Source: Thermoanaerobaculia bacterium (GTDB lineage: Bacteria > Acidobacteriota > Thermoanaerobaculia > Gp7-AA8). From it: 41,048 nt of DNA. Below are positions 14,210 through 23,000 of the stretch, one piece after another. Below the pieces are notes generated by a model, which searched no databases, was not told where the DNA came from, and worked only from the letters and a program-made list of their open reading frames with translations. Positions within the stretch are counted from its first letter, which is position 1; every line of letters starts with the position of its first letter. Made by a program: the position numbers and the translations under genes. The stretch is from assembly GCA_017883205.1 (NCBI GenBank), contig JADGNZ010000055.1, positions 1 to 41,048 of the forward strand, read 5' to 3'.

Positions 14210-16351
14210 CTAGAACCCTCGCGGCAACTTCATGCTGAGGTTCTTGACTAGAAATGCGAGTTGATCGGTTACTTCTTCGATGACTTTGGCGGTCGGCTTG
14301 CCGCCGCCGTGTCCGGCGCGGGTCTCGATGCGGATGAGCACCGGCGCCGAGCCGGCCTGCGCTTCCTGGATCGCCGCGGCGTACTTGAAACTGTGTCCGG
14401 GGACGACGCGGTCGTCGGTGTCTGCGGTAGTGATCAGCGTGGCCGGATACTTCGTCCCCGCTTTGATGTTGTGATACGGCGAGTAGGCGTAGAGCGCCTT
14501 GAACTCGTCGGCATTGGCGGATGAGCCGTAGTCGTCGACCCAGTAACGGCCGGCGGTAAACTGGTTGAAGCGAAGCATGTCCATCACGCCGACGGCCGGC
14601 AACGTTGCACCGAAGAGGTCGGGGCGCTGGTTCTCTACCGCGCCGATGAGCAGGCCGCCGTTGCTGCCGCCCTGAATGGCGAGCTTCGCCGGCTTCGTGT
14701 AGCCGTTCTTGACGAGATACTCGCCGGCAGCGATGAAGTCGTCGAAGACGTTCTGCTTGTGCACCTTCATCCCGCCTTCGTGCCACGCTTCGCCGTACTC
14801 ACCGCCGCCGCGCAGGTTGGCCACCGCATAGACGCCGCCCATGTTCATCCAGGTGAGGCGCGAGATGGAGAAGCCCGGCGTCATGGAGATGTCGAAGCCG
14901 CCGTATCCGTAGAGGAGCGTCGGGTTGTTGCCGTCGAGCTTGAGGCCCTTCTTGTGCGAGATGAACATCGGCACCTTCGTGCCGTCCTTCGACGTGTAGA
15001 AGACCTGTTTGACGACGTAGTCCTCGGGCTTCATCGTCACTTTGGCGCGGAAGAGGAGCTGCTTCTCGCCGGTGGCGAGGTCGTAGCGATAGACGCTGGG
15101 GGGCGTGGCAAAGCTGGCGAAGTTGTAGAACGTCTCGTTGTCATCGGAGCGGCCGTTGAATCCGCCGGCCGATCCGATGCCGTCGAGCTCGACGGTGCGA
15201 ACTAGCTTGCCGCCGGTATCGAAAAGGCGGATCTCGCTGTGGGCATCGCGGAGGTAGTCGGCGATGAAGCGGTGACCGACGTAACCGACGCCCTGCAGCT
15301 TGGCGTCGCTTTCGGGAATGAGCTCTTTCCAGTTAGCGCGCGCGGCGTTGCGCAGATCGATAGCGATGAGGCGGCCCTTCTGCGCATTCAGATCGGTGCG
15401 GAAGTAGAGGACCGGCCCATCGTTGCCGACGAACGAATAGTCGTTCTCGATCTTGTCGACGATCGCCACCGGCATCGCGTAGGGATCCTGAAGATCCTTG
15501 ACGTGGACCTGATTCTTCGGCGCGGTGCCCTGCGTCGTGGTGATGATCAGGTAGCGGCCATCCTCCGAGACTTCGGCGCCGTAGTTCCATTCCGGCTGCG
15601 AGGCGTCGTACCAGACCACTACGTCATCGGACTGCGGGGTGCCGAGGCGGTGGTAGTAGACCTTCTGATCGCGATTCAGACTCTGGTAGGCCTTCCCTGC
15701 TTCAACGGCGGGGAAGCGCGAGTAGAAAAAGCCCTTGTCGTCTTTCGTCCACGAGATGCCGGAGAACTTCACCCACTTGATCTCGTCCGGAAGCGGCTGG
15801 CTGGTCGCGACATCGGCCACCCGAATCACCTCCCAATCCGACCCCGCCTCGGCCGTTGCATACGCGGCGTATTTGGCGTCATCGCTGATGGCCAGTCCGC
15901 CGAGGGCGACGGTGCCATCCTTGGACCAGGTGTTGGGATCGAGGAGAACGCGCGGCGTGTCGGTCCATTTGTCGACGGTGTAGACGACGGACTGGTTCTG
16001 CAGGCCGTTGTTCTTGGAGAAGAAGTAGCGGCTGCCGCGCTTGAAGGGAACCGAGTACTTCTCGTAGTTCCAGAGGGTGGTGAGCTGCTTGCGGATGGGC
16101 TCGCGCTCGGGAATCGCGCCGAGGTAGTCGAACGTGATCTTGTTCTCGGCGGCGACCCAGTCGGCGACATCTTTCGATGTCCGCACATCGTTTTCCAGCC
16201 AGCGGTACGGGTCAGCGACCTTGACGCCGTGATAGTCGTCGACCTGCTCGACCTTCTTCGTTTTCGGATAGTCGATCGGCGCCGTGGATGCAGCGAAGGT
16301 GATCAGGGGAATCGTGGCGATCATGATGGCCGCAAAATGGCGGAGATGCAT
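14210..16351 (-). CDS. Prolyl oligopeptidase, exported (S9A)
   Basis: 713 residues. A signal peptide (MHLRHFAAIMIATIPLITFA) precedes an N-terminal segment with YPKTKKVEQVDDYHGVKVAD and PYRWLEND, typical of S9A. The beta-propeller spans about 80-440. The peptidase domain holds Ser563 (GGSNGG), Asp near 646 (TDDRVVPGHSFK) and His681 (RAGHGGGKP). The spacing matches animal prolyl oligopeptidase (554/641/680). It cleaves short peptides after proline, here in the periplasm or outside. AAGGAG lies eight bases before the ATG. It may form a transcript with the downstream thiolase, separated by the heptamer hairpin. Confidence 0.93.
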   Translation of the reverse strand: MHLRHFAAIMIATIPLITFAASTAPIDYPKTKKVEQVDDYHGVKVADPYRWLENDVRTSKDVADWVAAENKITFDYLGAIPEREPIRKQLTTLWNYEKYSVPFKRGSRYFFSKNNGLQNQSVVYTVDKWTDTPRVLLDPNTWSKDGTVALGGLAISDDAKYAAYATAEAGSDWEVIRVADVATSQPLPDEIKWVKFSGISWTKDDKGFFYSRFPAVEAGKAYQSLNRDQKVYYHRLGTPQSDDVVVWYDASQPEWNYGAEVSEDGRYLIITTTQGTAPKNQVHVKDLQDPYAMPVAIVDKIENDYSFVGNDGPVLYFRTDLNAQKGRLIAIDLRNAARANWKELIPESDAKLQGVGYVGHRFIADYLRDAHSEIRLFDTGGKLVRTVELDGIGSAGGFNGRSDDNETFYNFASFATPPSVYRYDLATGEKQLLFRAKVTMKPEDYVVKQVFYTSKDGTKVPMFISHKKGLKLDGNNPTLLYGYGGFDISMTPGFSISRLTWMNMGGVYAVANLRGGGEYGEAWHEGGMKVHKQNVFDDFIAAGEYLVKNGYTKPAKLAIQGGSNGGLLIGAVENQRPDLFGATLPAVGVMDMLRFNQFTAGRYWVDDYGSSANADEFKALYAYSPYHNIKAGTKYPATLITTADTDDRVVPGHSFKYAAAIQEAQAGSAPVLIRIETRAGHGGGKPTAKVIEEVTDQLAFLVKNLSMKLPRGF

Positions 16352-16410
16352 CGGGTGGACTCCTTCGAGGCAATGGATAATTGAAAATGGATAATGACAA
16401 TGAATAGCGG

Positions 16411-16446
16411 ATTGGTCGATCAGGGGATCGGGGGATCAGGATCAGG
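16411..16446. repeat. GGGGATC-type tandem words at the CPBP gene end
   Basis: GGGGATC, GGGGGATC and AGGATCAGG words in tandem form the 3' end of the CPBP gene and supply its last residues (LSPDPDPPIP) and stop codon. An adjoining stretch 16372-16407 repeats ATGGATAAT. No strong second arm is seen. Confidence 0.45.
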
Positions 16447-17319
16447 GCTCAATCGTAATCCACTTCGCGATTTCAATCTGCTGCCTCGTAACAGCAGCGC
16501 GACGCCTGCAAGTTCCACGATTCCAATCCAGACGCTTCCCTCGATTCCGAAGAGCCCCCCGGTGAGCCATGGCGTGCCGCGCCCGACGGTCCTGAACACG
16601 GTCTCGTTCGCGACGAAGCCGCTCACGTTGTAGCCGAGGATGGGGCCGGAGAGAAGGTTCCAGGCGAGGTGAATGCCGATCGGGAACCAGAGCCGCTCGT
16701 AGCGCGCGTAGGCGAGGGCGAGGAGGATGCCGGCGAGGAAGAGGTTGATCATCGCCAGTCCCGAGACCGCATTGTTTCCTCCGTGAAGAGCCGCGAAAAC
16801 GAGTGAGGTGAAGGCAACGGCCACCAGCCGGTTCATGCGCCACAGCTTCTGAAACGGATAGCCGCGGAAGAGAAGCTCTTCGTGGAAGACGGCCGGCAGA
16901 TAGACCGCGATCAACTCGAACCAGGGGAATCCGTTTCCGGCGACGTGTCTGAGCCGGGTCGTGAGCATGACGAGGCCGTCGGCGGCGGCGATCAGGAGAA
17001 CCGCGGCGCCGCATCCGAGCAGGCACTCGCGCAAGGCGAGACGCGGAGCAACGAAAAGGCCGAGCCGCCAATGGCCTCCTTCGAGGATGGCCACCGTGGC
17101 GATCGTGGCGACGCCGACGGCGAGTAACGTCACCCACTGGCCGAAGTACACGCCGGCGAGCGCGGAGAGGTATCCGCCGGCGAAGAGCGTCGCGACGTAG
17201 AACGCGACGAAGAGGCTCAGCGCCGCGATCGCCTGCGCGATCGCCGGCTGCTTCGAGGTGGCGCGCGGCGCGAAGCCGCCGCTCAGCTCACTGCGATCGA
17301 TGCGTTTCCCGTTCGTCAC
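16420..17319 (-). CDS. CPBP-family intramembrane protease
   Basis: 299 residues from a GTG at 17319. About seven or eight membrane helices. The CPBP (CAAX protease/bacteriocin-processing) motifs are visible: EELLFRGYPF (motif 1, Glu-Glu plus Arg), FAALHGGNN (motif 2, His) and HLAWNLLSGP (motif 3, His/Asn). Such enzymes cleave membrane proteins or prenylated-type substrates; the bacterial roles include immunity to self-made peptides. The tail LSPDPDPPIP is coded by tandem repeats and may be recent. The UUCG-loop terminator just upstream separates it from the TonB operon. Confidence 0.85.
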   Translation of the reverse strand: MTNGKRIDRSELSGGFAPRATSKQPAIAQAIAALSLFVAFYVATLFAGGYLSALAGVYFGQWVTLLAVGVATIATVAILEGGHWRLGLFVAPRLALRECLLGCGAAVLLIAAADGLVMLTTRLRHVAGNGFPWFELIAVYLPAVFHEELLFRGYPFQKLWRMNRLVAVAFTSLVFAALHGGNNAVSGLAMINLFLAGILLALAYARYERLWFPIGIHLAWNLLSGPILGYNVSGFVANETVFRTVGRGTPWLTGGLFGIEGSVWIGIVELAGVALLLRGSRLKSRSGLRLSPDPDPPIP

Positions 17320-17330
17320 GAAGGCCCCGG

Positions 17331-17361
17331 AAAAACGAAAGCGGCGACCGAAGCCGCCGCT
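17331..17361 (-). terminator. Rho-independent terminator of the TonB operon
   Basis: On the minus strand a 9-bp stem AGCGGCGGC/GTCGCCGCT (one G-U pair) closes a TTCG tetraloop and is followed by TTTCGTTTTT. It lies 28 bp past the stop of the last ExbD gene and just before the CPBP start. A very stable form. Confidence 0.88.
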
Positions 17362-17388
17362 CTCCAGACGTCGTTCTGACCGCGTCTC

Positions 17389-17796
17389 TTACTGCGCTGC
17401 CTCGACGATGATGCCGATGTTCTTCGCGCCGCTGGCGCGGGCCATGTCGAGGAACTTGATCGTCGAGTCGTAATCGACGTCGGGCGAGCCCTGGAAGAAG
17501 ACCATCTTCGACTGGTTGCCGTGCATGATGTCGCGGATGCGCGTCGGAAAATCAGCCGGAGAGACTTCATCCTTGTTGATGTAGATGTGATTGTCCGGCA
17601 GCAGGCGCAGGATGATCTGGTCGTTGACCGCCGACGGAGGGAGGCCGGGAGGGGCCTTCGGCGGAACACGCACGAGATATCCCATCTGCACGACCGGCGT
17701 GATGACCATGAAGATGATGAGGAGCACCAACACAACGTCGACGAGTGGCGTGACGTTGATGTCGGATTTGATTTTGCCGCTGCCACCTACTTGCAT
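17389..17796 (-). CDS. exbD: Biopolymer transport protein ExbD/TolR
   Basis: 135 residues from the ATG at 17796, with CAGGAG upstream inside the end of the previous gene; the longer frame upstream is not needed. The ExbD signature is clear: SDINVTPLVDVVLVLLIIFM, a single membrane helix with the essential Asp, followed by a periplasmic domain (NDQIILRLLPDNHIYINKDE to KNIGIIVEAAQ). With ExbB it forms the proton-driven motor that energises TonB. Second of two ExbD genes, 2 bp after the first; paired ExbDs are common in such operons and may form heterodimers. Confidence 0.92.
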   Translation of the reverse strand: MQVGGSGKIKSDINVTPLVDVVLVLLIIFMVITPVVQMGYLVRVPPKAPPGLPPSAVNDQIILRLLPDNHIYINKDEVSPADFPTRIRDIMHGNQSKMVFFQGSPDVDYDSTIKFLDMARASGAKNIGIIVEAAQ

Positions 17797-17798
17797 TG

Positions 17799-18245
17799 CT
17801 AGACCGCTCCTGGTGATTTCTTCGGCTGCGCGATGAGACCGACGTTGTTGAAACCGACCTCTCGGCAAGCCTTGAGCGCGTCGAGAACCGCGCCGTATTT
17901 CACGAGCTTGTCGCCTTTGACCGCGATCTCCCGGTCGGGCGTGCGCTCATGAATCTTTTCGAGCTCGCCCTGCATCTGCTGCTTGAGCACGGGCAACGAG
18001 CCGAGGTACACCGTGCCGTCGGCCTTGACCGAGATCTGTAGCTGTTTTTCCGTGTCCGGCGTCTTCTCCGGCTCTTCGGTCACCGGCAGATTCACCGGCA
18101 CGCCTTTCTGCAGCATGGGCGTAACGACCATGAAGATGATCAGCAGGACAAGACAGACGTCGACCAGAGGCGTGACGTTGATATCGGACGTCAGCGTCGC
18201 GGCGCTGAACTTTCCGACAGAGCTATGCCACCGATGAGTTGCCAT
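17799..18245 (-). CDS. exbD: Biopolymer transport protein ExbD/TolR
   Basis: 148 residues. The short cytoplasmic N-terminus leads to SDINVTPLVDVCLVLLIIFM, the membrane helix with the proton-carrying Asp. The periplasmic domain follows (KQLQISVKADGTVYLGSLPV, GDKLVKYGAVLDALKACREV, GFNNVGLIAQ). Its start overlaps the ExbB gene by 23 bp, so translation is coupled. It differs enough from the next ExbD to suggest division of labour rather than recent duplication. Confidence 0.92.
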   Translation of the reverse strand: MATHRWHSSVGKFSAATLTSDINVTPLVDVCLVLLIIFMVVTPMLQKGVPVNLPVTEEPEKTPDTEKQLQISVKADGTVYLGSLPVLKQQMQGELEKIHERTPDREIAVKGDKLVKYGAVLDALKACREVGFNNVGLIAQPKKSPGAV

Positions 18246-18915
18246 GGGTACCGGCTTCCTTCAGCAAGTAGATGGACATCTCCGAGCCGGAGTTCGACAT
18301 CTCGACGGTAAAACGGTCGACACGGTTCTGGAAGTAGTTGTACGCCCAGACAGCCGGGATGGCCACGAAGAGACCGAACGCGGTGGTCAGCAGTGCTTCG
18401 GCGATACCGGCGGACACGGAGGCGATACCGCCGCCCGACGTGGCCATCTTTCCGAACGCGTGCATGATGCCGATAACCGTGCCGAAGAGACCGACGAACG
18501 GCGCGGTGGCACCGATGGTGGCCAGAACACCGAGGTTCTCTTTCAGCTCGGCGACGGTGATCATCGCGGTGCGGTCCATACCCTGGCGGGCTGCTTCGAC
18601 GGCCACTTCGGGATCGGTGTAGCGCTTGTCGCGGCGCGCTGCTTCGAACTCGAGAAGACCGGCCGAGATGACCTTGGCCAGATGGGACTGCTTGTACTTC
18701 TTGGTGATGTCGATGGCCTGCTGGTAATCACCCTTCGTCAGCACGTTGGAAAGCGCGCCGAGGAGCTTGAGTGACTGATTCTTGGCCTGGTTGAACGTGA
18801 TGAAACGCTCGATCATCACCCAGATCGAGTAGATCGACATGATGATCATGACGATCACGATGCCTTTTGCCGCGGTCGACATTGAAACCCACAACGCTCC
18901 GAGACTCATATCCAT
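18223..18915 (-). CDS. exbB: ExbB/TolQ/MotA-type proton channel protein
   Basis: 230 residues with three membrane helices: about 16-36 (AKGIVIVMIIMSIYSIWVMI), a second near 128-150 (NLGVLATIGATAPFVGLFGT) and a third near 175-197 (AEALLTTAFGLFVAIPAVWA). The LGTIGATAPFVGLFGTV-like and AEALLTTAFGL motifs are those of ExbB/TolQ. It forms the pentameric channel around ExbD. GGAGG lies ten bases before the ATG at 18915. Same operon as TonB (44-bp gap) and ExbD (overlap). Confidence 0.93.
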   Translation of the reverse strand: MDMSLGALWVSMSTAAKGIVIVMIIMSIYSIWVMIERFITFNQAKNQSLKLLGALSNVLTKGDYQQAIDITKKYKQSHLAKVISAGLLEFEAARRDKRYTDPEVAVEAARQGMDRTAMITVAELKENLGVLATIGATAPFVGLFGTVIGIMHAFGKMATSGGGIASVSAGIAEALLTTAFGLFVAIPAVWAYNYFQNRVDRFTVEMSNSGSEMSIYLLKEAGTHGNSSVA

Positions 18916-18959
18916 GATGCAGTTCCCTCCAATGACTTCCGGGCAGACCGGACGTTCTT

Positions 18960-19697
18960 TTAGTTCAGTTTAAAATTGACCGTAAGGTTGAAGATGACGT
19001 CCACCGGTTGCCCATTGAGAGTCCCCGGCTTGAATTTCCAGCGTTTGACGGCCTCAGCTGCGGCCTGATCGAGACCGAACGGCAGCGGCTTGAGGACGTG
19101 AATGTCGGTGACGTCGCCGTTCTTGCTGATCGTGCACTCGACGATGACGATGCCGGAGATGCGCGCCTTGCGGGCGACTTCCGGGTACAGCGGCTCGACG
19201 CGATTGATGACGACAGGCGCTTTGACGTCGCCGCCGACGCGCAACGGAGCATCCGGCTTCGGCTGAGGAGCCGGGGTGATCACGCCGCCGATGACGCCGC
19301 CGACGACACCGCCCGGCACGCCGCCTTCGACACCGCCCTCAACGCCCCCTTCGACGCCTGCGTTGCTCGGCGCGGCAGCGACCGGGATCACCTTCTCAGG
19401 CACGAGCGTGGGTGCCATTTCCTGAACGTTCTTGGGAACCTCCACCGGTTTGACGACCTGCGTCGCCTGCGCCGCTTTCGGCGGCGGTGGGGGCGGCGGA
19501 GGCGGAGGCGGAGCCGCAGCGACCGAGTACTGAGCCACCTGCGCGGGTGAGTTCATCGGGAAGTCGACAGTCCAGATCGCTCCGACTATGACCGCCACGA
19601 CCACGATCACGTGGATTGCGACCGACACCGGAAGCGTCATGAGGCGCTGGATACCGACCTTCTGTTTCCTGGATTCAACGACGGTAGATTCGAACAT
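18960..19697 (-). CDS. tonB: Energy transducer TonB
   Basis: 245 residues. One membrane anchor near 24-44 (VSVAIHVIVVVAVIVGAIWT), a run of about 12 prolines near 64-75, a linker, glycine-rich repeats (GVEGGVEGGVEGGVPGG, then VVGGVIGGVI), and the TonB C-terminal domain (VEPLYPEVARKARISGIVIV, VLKPLPFGLDQAAAEAVKRW, KFKPGTLNGQPVDV). TonB spans the periplasm and passes energy to outer-membrane receptors. The proline and GVEGG runs come from short DNA repeats and are likely length-variable. Confidence 0.93.
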   Translation of the reverse strand: MFESTVVESRKQKVGIQRLMTLPVSVAIHVIVVVAVIVGAIWTVDFPMNSPAQVAQYSVAAAPPPPPPPPPPPKAAQATQVVKPVEVPKNVQEMAPTLVPEKVIPVAAAPSNAGVEGGVEGGVEGGVPGGVVGGVIGGVITPAPQPKPDAPLRVGGDVKAPVVINRVEPLYPEVARKARISGIVIVECTISKNGDVTDIHVLKPLPFGLDQAAAEAVKRWKFKPGTLNGQPVDVIFNLTVNFKLN

Positions 19698-19727
19698 TGT
19701 CTTCGCCTGTTTGTGAACGCGGTCGCG

Positions 19728-20552
19728 CTAACTCTTCTTCGCGCCAGCGGCCTTTCTGGCGTTGAGGATCTGCATGGTCTGGTTGCGGATGGCGTCGGCC
19801 TGCGCGACGTCGGCCTGCGCTTTCACGGGATCGGTGATCGCATCGACCAGCGCCTGCTGGCGCCACAGCAGGTTGAGATACGCCATCGCCTCGGCATAGT
19901 CGGGCTTCATGTCGATGGCATGCTGCAGCGACGCTTTGCCCTTGTTGATGAGGTCCATCTTCTGCGCGGGGTCCGCCCCAGCCATGTTCTTCGACACCTT
20001 CTCGTAGCAGACAACGCCGAAGATGTAGAAGGATTCCGGGTTCTTGGCATCGAGCAACGTGATCTTCTCGTACCACTCCAGCGACTTGTTGAAGTCACCC
20101 TGCTTCGCGTAGAGCGTCGCGATCGACTTGACCGCTTCGAGGTCGGCGGGATGGTTTTTGAGGTAGTTGACGAAGTAGTCGATGGCCTGGGTGGTGCGGT
20201 TGGCGTTGAGATACATGTTGATCAACGCGTCGCGCGCGATGCGGTCTTCGGGCTTCTTCTGCAGATAGTTGTTGAGCTCGAGGATGGCGGCATCGGCATG
20301 CGCCTCGTTTTTCGGCGTCTTGTCATCCGGGACGTAGAGACCGATTTCGGAGTAGCCCACCAGACGAGTGAGGTCATCAAAGCTCGGATCGATCTGGCGC
20401 GCGCGCTTGTAGTGCTGGAGCGCGGTGGACCAATCCTCTTTCTGATACGCCTCGTTCGCTGCCTTGATCTCCATCCGCGCCTGGATCTTGGTGCAGCCGA
20501 GCGAGGAAAGGGCGAGAGTCAGTGCCGCAATCAGGCACAAAACCTTTTTCAT
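19728..20552 (-). CDS. TPR-repeat lipoprotein
   Basis: 274 residues. The lipobox LSSLGC ends a signal peptide (MKKVLCLIAALTLALSS), so it is a lipoprotein. Several tetratricopeptide-like repeats follow (EAYQKEDWSTALQHYKRARQ, IARDALINMYLNANRTTQAI, AVKSIATLYAKQGDFNKSLE, KASLQHAIDMKPDYAEAMAY). It heads the TonB operon, 30 bp before tonB, and is read from the clear promoter at 20661-20689. A scaffold role in envelope assembly near the TonB complex is plausible but inferred. Confidence 0.85.
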   Translation of the reverse strand: MKKVLCLIAALTLALSSLGCTKIQARMEIKAANEAYQKEDWSTALQHYKRARQIDPSFDDLTRLVGYSEIGLYVPDDKTPKNEAHADAAILELNNYLQKKPEDRIARDALINMYLNANRTTQAIDYFVNYLKNHPADLEAVKSIATLYAKQGDFNKSLEWYEKITLLDAKNPESFYIFGVVCYEKVSKNMAGADPAQKMDLINKGKASLQHAIDMKPDYAEAMAYLNLLWRQQALVDAITDPVKAQADVAQADAIRNQTMQILNARKAAGAKKS

Positions 20553-20660
20553 GAAATGTCTAACTCCAAAACGTAGTGGTACGTCGCGGGTCTGGAAACG
20601 GAAGCGAGCTGTCAGGCCGTCCGGGCGGATTGGGCGACCCCTCCCGTGAGATGACGCGCG

Positions 20661-20689
20661 ACTATACCGATCGACTTTTGCACCGTCAA
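20661..20689 (-). promoter_or_regulatory. Sigma-70-type promoter of the TPR-TonB-Exb operon
   Basis: On the minus strand TTGACG, 17 bases, TATAGT; the first transcribed base would be near 20654, giving a leader of about 100 nt before the TPR lipoprotein ATG. The best promoter match in the window. The rest of the 314-bp gap 20553-20866 shows no gene or other element. Confidence 0.75.
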
Positions 20690-20866
20690 GGCGTTCCTAA
20701 CACCTGATACCGAAAGTTTTAGTTGCATTCCGCCGCTGTTATTCGTGCAGCTCGTCCGGAGGTTGGACACACCGCACAGCGGAGAAGAAACCATGTCGTG
20801 ATCATGCGTCATCGCGGCGTCCTTGTAACACACGGATGACCTCGAAGACTACGCAAAACATGCTCA

Positions 20867-21571
20867 TCAGTAGCTGGGCTTGAATTCCTGGGTCAGCGAG
20901 CTGATGGTTTCCCAAAGTTCGGGGAACAACGGCTCCCGGGTTCCCTGCTCCAGTTGCGCTGCCGGAACGTTCTTCAGCGACATCACTTTCGATCCGATCA
21001 CGCGGAAGGCCAGGCGCATGTGCGAATAGCGCCAATTCAGGAATGCTTCGTCGTAGTCGAGCATCGCCTGCACGAGGCGGAACAGCTCTCGATGCTCCCG
21101 CGGAGCCCGCTCGATCTCGATGACGGTGACCTTGCGCGTCGCCAGGAGCGCCTCGAAGAGCGGCCAGAGCCGCTTGCCGACGGTCAGCAGTTTGGCGAAG
21201 CCGGGCGACTCTCCCCCGCTGCCCCGCCCCAGCGATGATGTGCGGACGACGTGGTAGTCGGCCGGCGCCATCGTCTCCAGGATCACGATCTGCTGCCGCA
21301 ACAGATTGATGATGCGCGCGCAGCGGTCGAGGAGATCGGAGGCGAGGCTCACGTCGCCAGCGCCGAGCAACTCGGCGGCGCGGATAATCTCATAGTCGAC
21401 GTGGTGCAGCCAGAGCTCCGCCGCCTGGTGCGTGGTCTGGAAAAGCCGCTCCTCCGGATGGGCGAGAAGCTCGGCCGGTTTCTGCAGATCGAGCAGTTCG
21501 GGTACCCGAACGTAGCGCTCGTAATCGGTGTCGCCGCGGCCCTCGAGAATGGGGCCAGTGTGTGTGCCCAA
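20867..21571 (-). CDS. kynA: Tryptophan 2,3-dioxygenase
   Basis: 234 residues from a TTG start at 21571, supported by AGGAG seven bases upstream; no ATG exists early in the frame. The family motifs are present: YERYVRVPELLDLQ, LFQTTHQAAELW with His48, VLETMAPADYHVVR with Arg110, GSGGESPGF, and LNWRYSHMRLAFRVIG, where His184 is the expected haem ligand. It opens the indole ring of tryptophan to N-formylkynurenine with O2, the first step of the kynurenine pathway. It is shorter than the usual 260-285 residues. It lies downstream of ribBA with a heptamer hairpin between; no other kynurenine gene is in the window. Confidence 0.88.
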   Translation of the reverse strand: MGTHTGPILEGRGDTDYERYVRVPELLDLQKPAELLAHPEERLFQTTHQAAELWLHHVDYEIIRAAELLGAGDVSLASDLLDRCARIINLLRQQIVILETMAPADYHVVRTSSLGRGSGGESPGFAKLLTVGKRLWPLFEALLATRKVTVIEIERAPREHRELFRLVQAMLDYDEAFLNWRYSHMRLAFRVIGSKVMSLKNVPAAQLEQGTREPLFPELWETISSLTQEFKPSY

Positions 21572-21610
21572 GAATATGCTCCTGGCTTCTGGTTTGTCGG
21601 TCCTTCAGTT

Positions 21611-21677
21611 GTCGGTTGTCGGTTGTCAGTCGTGATGCCGGGCGGCGTGAAGATACCGACAACCGACAACCGATAAC
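21611..21677. repeat. Heptamer-word inverted repeat (GTCGGTT/AACCGAC)
   Basis: Left arm: GTCGGTT, GTCGGTT, GTCAGTC (21611-21631). Right arm: ACCGAC, AACCGAC, AACCGAT, AAC (21655-21677). It lies between the ribBA stop and the dioxygenase start and can fold into a long hairpin. Confidence 0.75.
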
Positions 21678-21693
21678 GTTTTTATCGCGGCAG

Positions 21694-22896
21694 CTACACC
21701 AGCTCCAGCATGTGCCCGAGCTTCGCCTTCTTCGCCTCGAGGTATTTGCGCGTGTCGTTTGACGGCGCGATCTCCAGCTGTACGCGCTCGACGATCTCCA
21801 GTCCGAAGCCCTCGATCGCTACGTACTTCGCGGGATTGTTCGTCATCAGGCGAATCTTGCGGACGCCGAGGTCGCGGAGGATCTGCGAGCCGGTACCGTA
21901 GTCGCGGATGTCGGGGGGGAAGCCGAGCTTCTCGTTGGCCTGAACCGTGTCGTGACCCTGCTCCTGCAGCTCGTAGGCCTTCAACTTGTTCAGCAAGCCG
22001 ATCCCGCGCCCCTCCTGCAATAGATAGAGGATCACGCCCTTCTCTTGCTTGGCGATCAGTTCGAAGGCTCGATCGAGCTGGTCGCCGCAATCGCAGCGCG
22101 CGGAGTGGAAGACGTCTCCGGTCAGGCAGGAGGAGTGAACGCGGACGAGGACCTCGTCCTGCTCGCCGATCTCGCCCATCACCAGAGCAACATGTTCTTC
22201 GCCGGTGATGTCGCTCTTGTACAAATGCACACGAAAATCGCCGTACGGCGTCGGCATCCGCGGCGAGGCCAGCGAATGCACGTGTTTCTCGGTCTGCATC
22301 CGGTACTTGATGATGTCGGCGACCGTGATGATCTTCAGGCCGTGCTTGATGGCGAATGCCTGAAGATCGGGCATGCGCGCCATCGTGCCGTCTTCGTTCA
22401 TGATCTCGCAGATCACCGAGGCGGGAGTCATTTCGGCGATGGTAGCGAGATCGACGGATGCTTCCGTCTGGCCGGCGCGTTTGAGGACGCCGCCCTTCTT
22501 CGCGCGGAGGGGGAAGATGTGGCCTGGGCGCAGCAGATCGGCGGGCCGGGTGCGCGGATCGATGGCCACGCGCACGGTCTCGGCACGGTCGCGCGCGGAG
22601 ATGCCGGTCGTCACGCGGCCACGCGCCTCGATCGATACGGTGAACGCCGTGCCGTAGTTCGATGTGTTGTGCTCGACCATGAGCGGCAGGTCGAGCTCCG
22701 CGCAGCGCTCTTCGGTGAGCGCCAGGCAGATCAGGCCTCGCCCGAAGCGAGCCATGAAATTGATCGCTTCCGGTGTGATCTTGTCGGCAGCGATGCAGAG
22801 ATCGCCTTCATTCTCGCGATCTTCGTCATCGACGATGATCACGACCTCGCCGCGGCGGTACAGCTCGGCGGCTTCATCGATCGTGGCAAAGGGCAT
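21694..22896 (-). CDS. ribBA: Bifunctional DHBP synthase/GTP cyclohydrolase II
   Basis: 400 residues. N-terminal DHBP synthase (about 1-200) with [10 protein letters not shown] at 23-32 and [19 protein letters not shown]-terminal GTP cyclohydrolase II (about 205-400) with the zinc cysteines in [20 protein letters not shown] and the [15 protein letters not shown] catalytic loop. It makes 3,4-dihydroxy-2-butanone 4-phosphate from ribulose 5-phosphate and opens GTP, the two entry steps of riboflavin synthesis. No other rib gene is adjacent. TACAAT lies six bases before the ATG, suggesting a leaderless message. No FMN riboswitch fits in the short upstream gap. Confidence 0.95.
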   Translation of the reverse strand: MPFATIDEAAELYRRGEVVIIVDDEDRENEGDLCIAADKITPEAINFMARFGRGLICLALTEERCAELDLPLMVEHNTSNYGTAFTVSIEARGRVTTGISARDRAETVRVAIDPRTRPADLLRPGHIFPLRAKKGGVLKRAGQTEASVDLATIAEMTPASVICEIMNEDGTMARMPDLQAFAIKHGLKIITVADIIKYRMQTEKHVHSLASPRMPTPYGDFRVHLYKSDITGEEHVALVMGEIGEQDEVLVRVHSSCLTGDVFHSARCDCGDQLDRAFELIAKQEKGVILYLLQEGRGIGLLNKLKAYELQEQGHDTVQANEKLGFPPDIRDYGTGSQILRDLGVRKIRLMTNNPAKYVAIEGFGLEIVERVQLEIAPSNDTRKYLEAKKAKLGHMLELV

Positions 22897-22902
22897 GGTG
22901 TG

Positions 22903-22908
22903 ATTGTA
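22903..22908 (-). promoter_or_regulatory. -10 box of ribBA, probably leaderless
   Basis: TACAAT followed by six bases and then the ribBA ATG. The region further upstream is the GGGGTGT-word hairpin, so no normal -35 box is visible. Confidence 0.4.
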
Positions 22909-22909
22909 G

Positions 22910-22996
22910 AGGGAGTGGGGGGTGGGGTGTAGGGGGTGGGAGAGAAGTCAACGGATGATCCATCTCCCACACCCCACCCCCCACACCCCACTCCCC
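22910..22996. repeat. Heptamer-word inverted repeat (GGGGTGT family)
   Basis: Left arm 22910-22942 and right arm 22962-22996 are near-perfect reverse complements. Reading the right arm inverted gives GGGGAGT, GGGGTGT, GGGGGGT, GGGGTGT, GGGAGA, a clear period of seven. It lies between the GWxTD gene stop and ribBA start. Confidence 0.8.
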
Positions 22997-23000
22997 GTTC

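Noticed and set aside
15239-16384. Plus-strand 381-residue open frame
   Set aside because: Antisense shadow of the prolyl oligopeptidase gene.
22897-23000. FMN riboswitch before ribBA
   Set aside because: The gap is short and wholly occupied by the G-rich heptamer hairpin; no RFN-element sequence.
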